The position numbers and the translations under genes are program-made. Below, in pieces: positions 5,108-7,295 of a stretch of 7,295 nt of DNA. The notes under the pieces are model-generated. The model did not search any database, was not told the origin of the DNA, and worked only from the letters and a program-made list of their open reading frames with translations. How positions within the stretch are numbered: the first letter of the stretch is position 1; every line of letters begins with the position of its first letter. The DNA is from Listeria marthii FSL S4-120 (lineage in GTDB: Bacteria > Bacillota > Bacilli > Lactobacillales > Listeriaceae): NCBI GenBank assembly GCA_000183865.1, contig CM001047.1, forward strand, positions 1,302,360 to 1,309,654, read 5' to 3'.

Positions 5108-7279
5108 ATGTCTGAAAAACAAGTGTTTTCAACAGAATGGGCAGGTAAAACATTATCTGTTGAAGTAGGTCAATTAGCAAAACAAGCAAGTGGGGCAGCA
5201 TTAATTCGTTACGGTGATACAGTCGTTTTAACAGCGGCAGTAGGTTCTAAAAAACCACGTCCAGGCGACTTTTTTCCACTAACAGTTAACTATGAAGAAA
5301 AAATGTATTCCGTTGGTAAAGTTCCCGGTGGATTCTTAAAACGTGAAGGACGTCCAAGCGACCGTGCTACATTAACAGCGCGTCTTATTGACCGTCCAAT
5401 CCGTCCATTATTTGCAGAAGGTTTCCGTAATGAAGTACAAATTACTTCTACTGTTTTCAGTGTGGATCAAGATTGTTCTCCAGAAATGGCAGCAATGCTT
5501 GGATCTTCTGTAGCATTAGTTATTTCTGATATTCCATTTGAAGGACCAATCGCTGGTGTTGATGTTGGCCGTATCGATGGAAAATACGTTATTAACCCAA
5601 CAATCGAACAAGCCGAAAAAAGTGATATTAGCTTAACAGTTGCAGGAACTTATGATGCAATCAACATGGTAGAAGCTGGAGCGAAAGAAGTTTCAGAAGA
5701 AGCAATGCTTGAAGCAATCATGTTTGGTCACGAAGAAATTAAACGTCTTTGTGAATTCCAACAACAAATCATCGCTGCAGTTGGTAAAGAAAAACGCGAA
5801 ATCGAACTTTTCGTAAGTGATCCTGAACTTGAAGCAGAAGTAAAAGCAGCAAGTGAAGGCAAAATGAAAACAGCTATCAAAACAGAAGAGAAAAAAGCGC
5901 GTGAAGCTGCAATTGATGATGTAAAAGAAGAAATTTTAGAAAGCTATAAAGCGAAAGAATTAGAAAATGAATCTGAAATTCTTAGCGAAGTAGCTCATAT
6001 TCTTGAAATGATTGAAAAAGACGAAATGCGTCGCCTCATTTCTCAAGACAAAATCCGTCCAGATGGCCGTAAAGTAAACGAAATTCGCCCGCTTTCTTCT
6101 GAAGTTGGCATGCTTCCACGTGTCCATGGTTCTGGTTTATTCACTCGTGGCCAAACACAAGCTCTAAGCGTATGTACTTTGGCACCGCTTCGTGAACACC
6201 AAATCATTGATGGTCTAGGAACGGAAGAATACAAACGCTTCATGCACCATTACAATTTCCCGCAATTCAGTGTTGGAGAAACTGGTCCTCGTCGTGCCCC
6301 AGGTCGTCGTGAAATCGGTCACGGTGCATTAGGTGAACGTGCGTTACAATATGTTATTCCTTCCGAAGAGGAATTCCCATACACAATCCGCTTAGTATCA
6401 GAAGTTCTTGAATCTAACGGATCTAGCTCTCAAGCCAGTATTTGTGGTTCTACACTTGCAATGCTTGACGCTGGTGTTCCAATTAAAGCGCCAGTTGCAG
6501 GTATCGCGATGGGCCTTGTAAAACTTGGCGATGACTACACAATCCTTTCTGATATCCAAGGTATGGAAGATCACTTTGGCGATATGGACTTTAAAGTTGC
6601 TGGAACGAAAGACGGTATTACAGCACTTCAAATGGACATCAAAATCGATGGCTTAAGCCGTCAAATTTTGGACGAAGCATTAACACAAGCAAAAGAAGGA
6701 CGCTTACACATTCTAGAACACTTAACTAGCACGATTAGCGCACCTCGTGAAGAACTTTCTGCTTATGCTCCAAAAATTATTACGCTTAATATCAAACCAG
6801 AGAAAATCAAAGACGTTATCGGACCTGGTGGGAAACAAATCAATGCAATCATTGATGAAACTGGCGTGAAAATCGATATCGAACAAGATGGCACAGTATA
6901 CATTGCTTCTCAAGATCAAGCGATGAACCGTAAAGCAATTGCTATCATTGAAGACATTGTTCGTGAAGTAGAAGTGGGAGAAGTTTACACTGGTAAAGTT
7001 CGTCGTATCGAAAAATTTGGCGCATTTGTTGAATTATTCAAAGGTACAGACGGTCTAGTTCATATTTCTGAATTAGCGCATGAACGCGTTGGAAAAGTAG
7101 AAGATATCCTAAAACTTGGTGATGAAGTTACTGTTAAAGTTATCGAAGTAGACCAACAAGGTCGCGTTAACTTATCACGTAAAGCTTTGCTTGAGAAAAA
7201 AGAACAACCAGAAGGCGACAAAAAACCACAAGCAGAGAAAAAATTCTATCCAAAAACGAAAAAACCAGAATCTAAATAA
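5108..7279 (+). CDS. pnpA: Polyribonucleotide nucleotidyltransferase (PNPase)
   Basis: PNPase is the phosphorolytic 3'-to-5' exoribonuclease, releasing nucleoside diphosphates, and can run in reverse to add tails. It acts as a trimer in mRNA turnover. The 723-residue product is complete, with the usual domain order: RNase PH core 1 (about 1-140, with [16 protein letters not shown] at 71-86), an all-helical linker (about 145-310), RNase PH core 2 (about 312-545), KH (about 560-618, GPGG at 572-575) and S1 (about 622-692). Core 2 keeps the phosphate-site serines 439-441 (SNGSSSQ) and the catalytic Asp488, Asp494 and Lys496 in [15 protein letters not shown] lysine-rich tail (696-723) follows. 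The ATG has an AAGGAG site (5094-5099) 8 bases upstream. It follows a strong terminator and a long structured leader, which suggests separate, probably autogenous, control. Confidence 0.98.
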   Translation: MSEKQVFSTEWAGKTLSVEVGQLAKQASGAALIRYGDTVVLTAAVGSKKPRPGDFFPLTVNYEEKMYSVGKVPGGFLKREGRPSDRATLTARLIDRPIRPLFAEGFRNEVQITSTVFSVDQDCSPEMAAMLGSSVALVISDIPFEGPIAGVDVGRIDGKYVINPTIEQAEKSDISLTVAGTYDAINMVEAGAKEVSEEAMLEAIMFGHEEIKRLCEFQQQIIAAVGKEKREIELFVSDPELEAEVKAASEGKMKTAIKTEEKKAREAAIDDVKEEILESYKAKELENESEILSEVAHILEMIEKDEMRRLISQDKIRPDGRKVNEIRPLSSEVGMLPRVHGSGLFTRGQTQALSVCTLAPLREHQIIDGLGTEEYKRFMHHYNFPQFSVGETGPRRAPGRREIGHGALGERALQYVIPSEEEFPYTIRLVSEVLESNGSSSQASICGSTLAMLDAGVPIKAPVAGIAMGLVKLGDDYTILSDIQGMEDHFGDMDFKVAGTKDGITALQMDIKIDGLSRQILDEALTQAKEGRLHILEHLTSTISAPREELSAYAPKIITLNIKPEKIKDVIGPGGKQINAIIDETGVKIDIEQDGTVYIASQDQAMNRKAIAIIEDIVREVEVGEVYTGKVRRIEKFGAFVELFKGTDGLVHISELAHERVGKVEDILKLGDEVTVKVIEVDQQGRVNLSRKALLEKKEQPEGDKKPQAEKKFYPKTKKPESK

Positions 7280-7295
7280 TACAAAAAGCAAGTAG

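Overview
This window carries a housekeeping translation and RNA-metabolism gene cluster from a low-GC Gram-positive bacterium, most likely a Listeria species. Gene order, protein lengths and sequences fit the Listeria monocytogenes infB-to-pnpA locus as I recall it. The species is inferred from memory; no search was run. All genes are on the + strand, and the order infB, ylxP, rbfA, truB, ribF, rpsO, pnpA is the standard Bacillales arrangement downstream of nusA.

Layout. Positions 1-1793 hold the 3' part of infB (IF2), whose start lies outside the window. ylxP (1790-2068) overlaps infB by ATGA, and rbfA (2084-2428) follows 15 bases later from a TTG start. The rbfA-truB gap (2429-2524) holds a 14-bp stem with a seven-T tract, so it looks like a terminator or attenuator ahead of truB (2525-3439). 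The truB-ribF gap has a good sigma-A promoter (3443-3471) for ribF (3511-4455). The ribF-rpsO gap has a possible promoter and a structured leader of the kind expected for S15 autoregulation, ahead of rpsO (4592-4861). rpsO ends in a strong intrinsic terminator (4872-4904). The next roughly 200 bases are almost entirely a large branched stem-loop leader (4928-5087), ending just before the ribosome binding site of pnpA (5108-7279). Only 16 bases follow pnpA, and no terminator is visible there.

How the genes fit together. IF2, RbfA, TruB and S15 all serve the start of translation or the maturation of its RNAs: 30S initiation, 16S maturation, tRNA pseudouridine-55 and the 30S platform. YlxP is a conserved small protein of unclear role in the same operon. 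PNPase degrades and processes RNA. RibF makes FMN and FAD and is the one metabolic gene in the cluster.

The coding content is ordinary, and I see no mobile element, CRISPR array, defence system or unknown multi-gene system. The interest lies in the non-coding gaps: three of the four spacers longer than 60 bases carry extensive secondary structure next to a start codon or T-tract, and the pnpA leader is the most striking.
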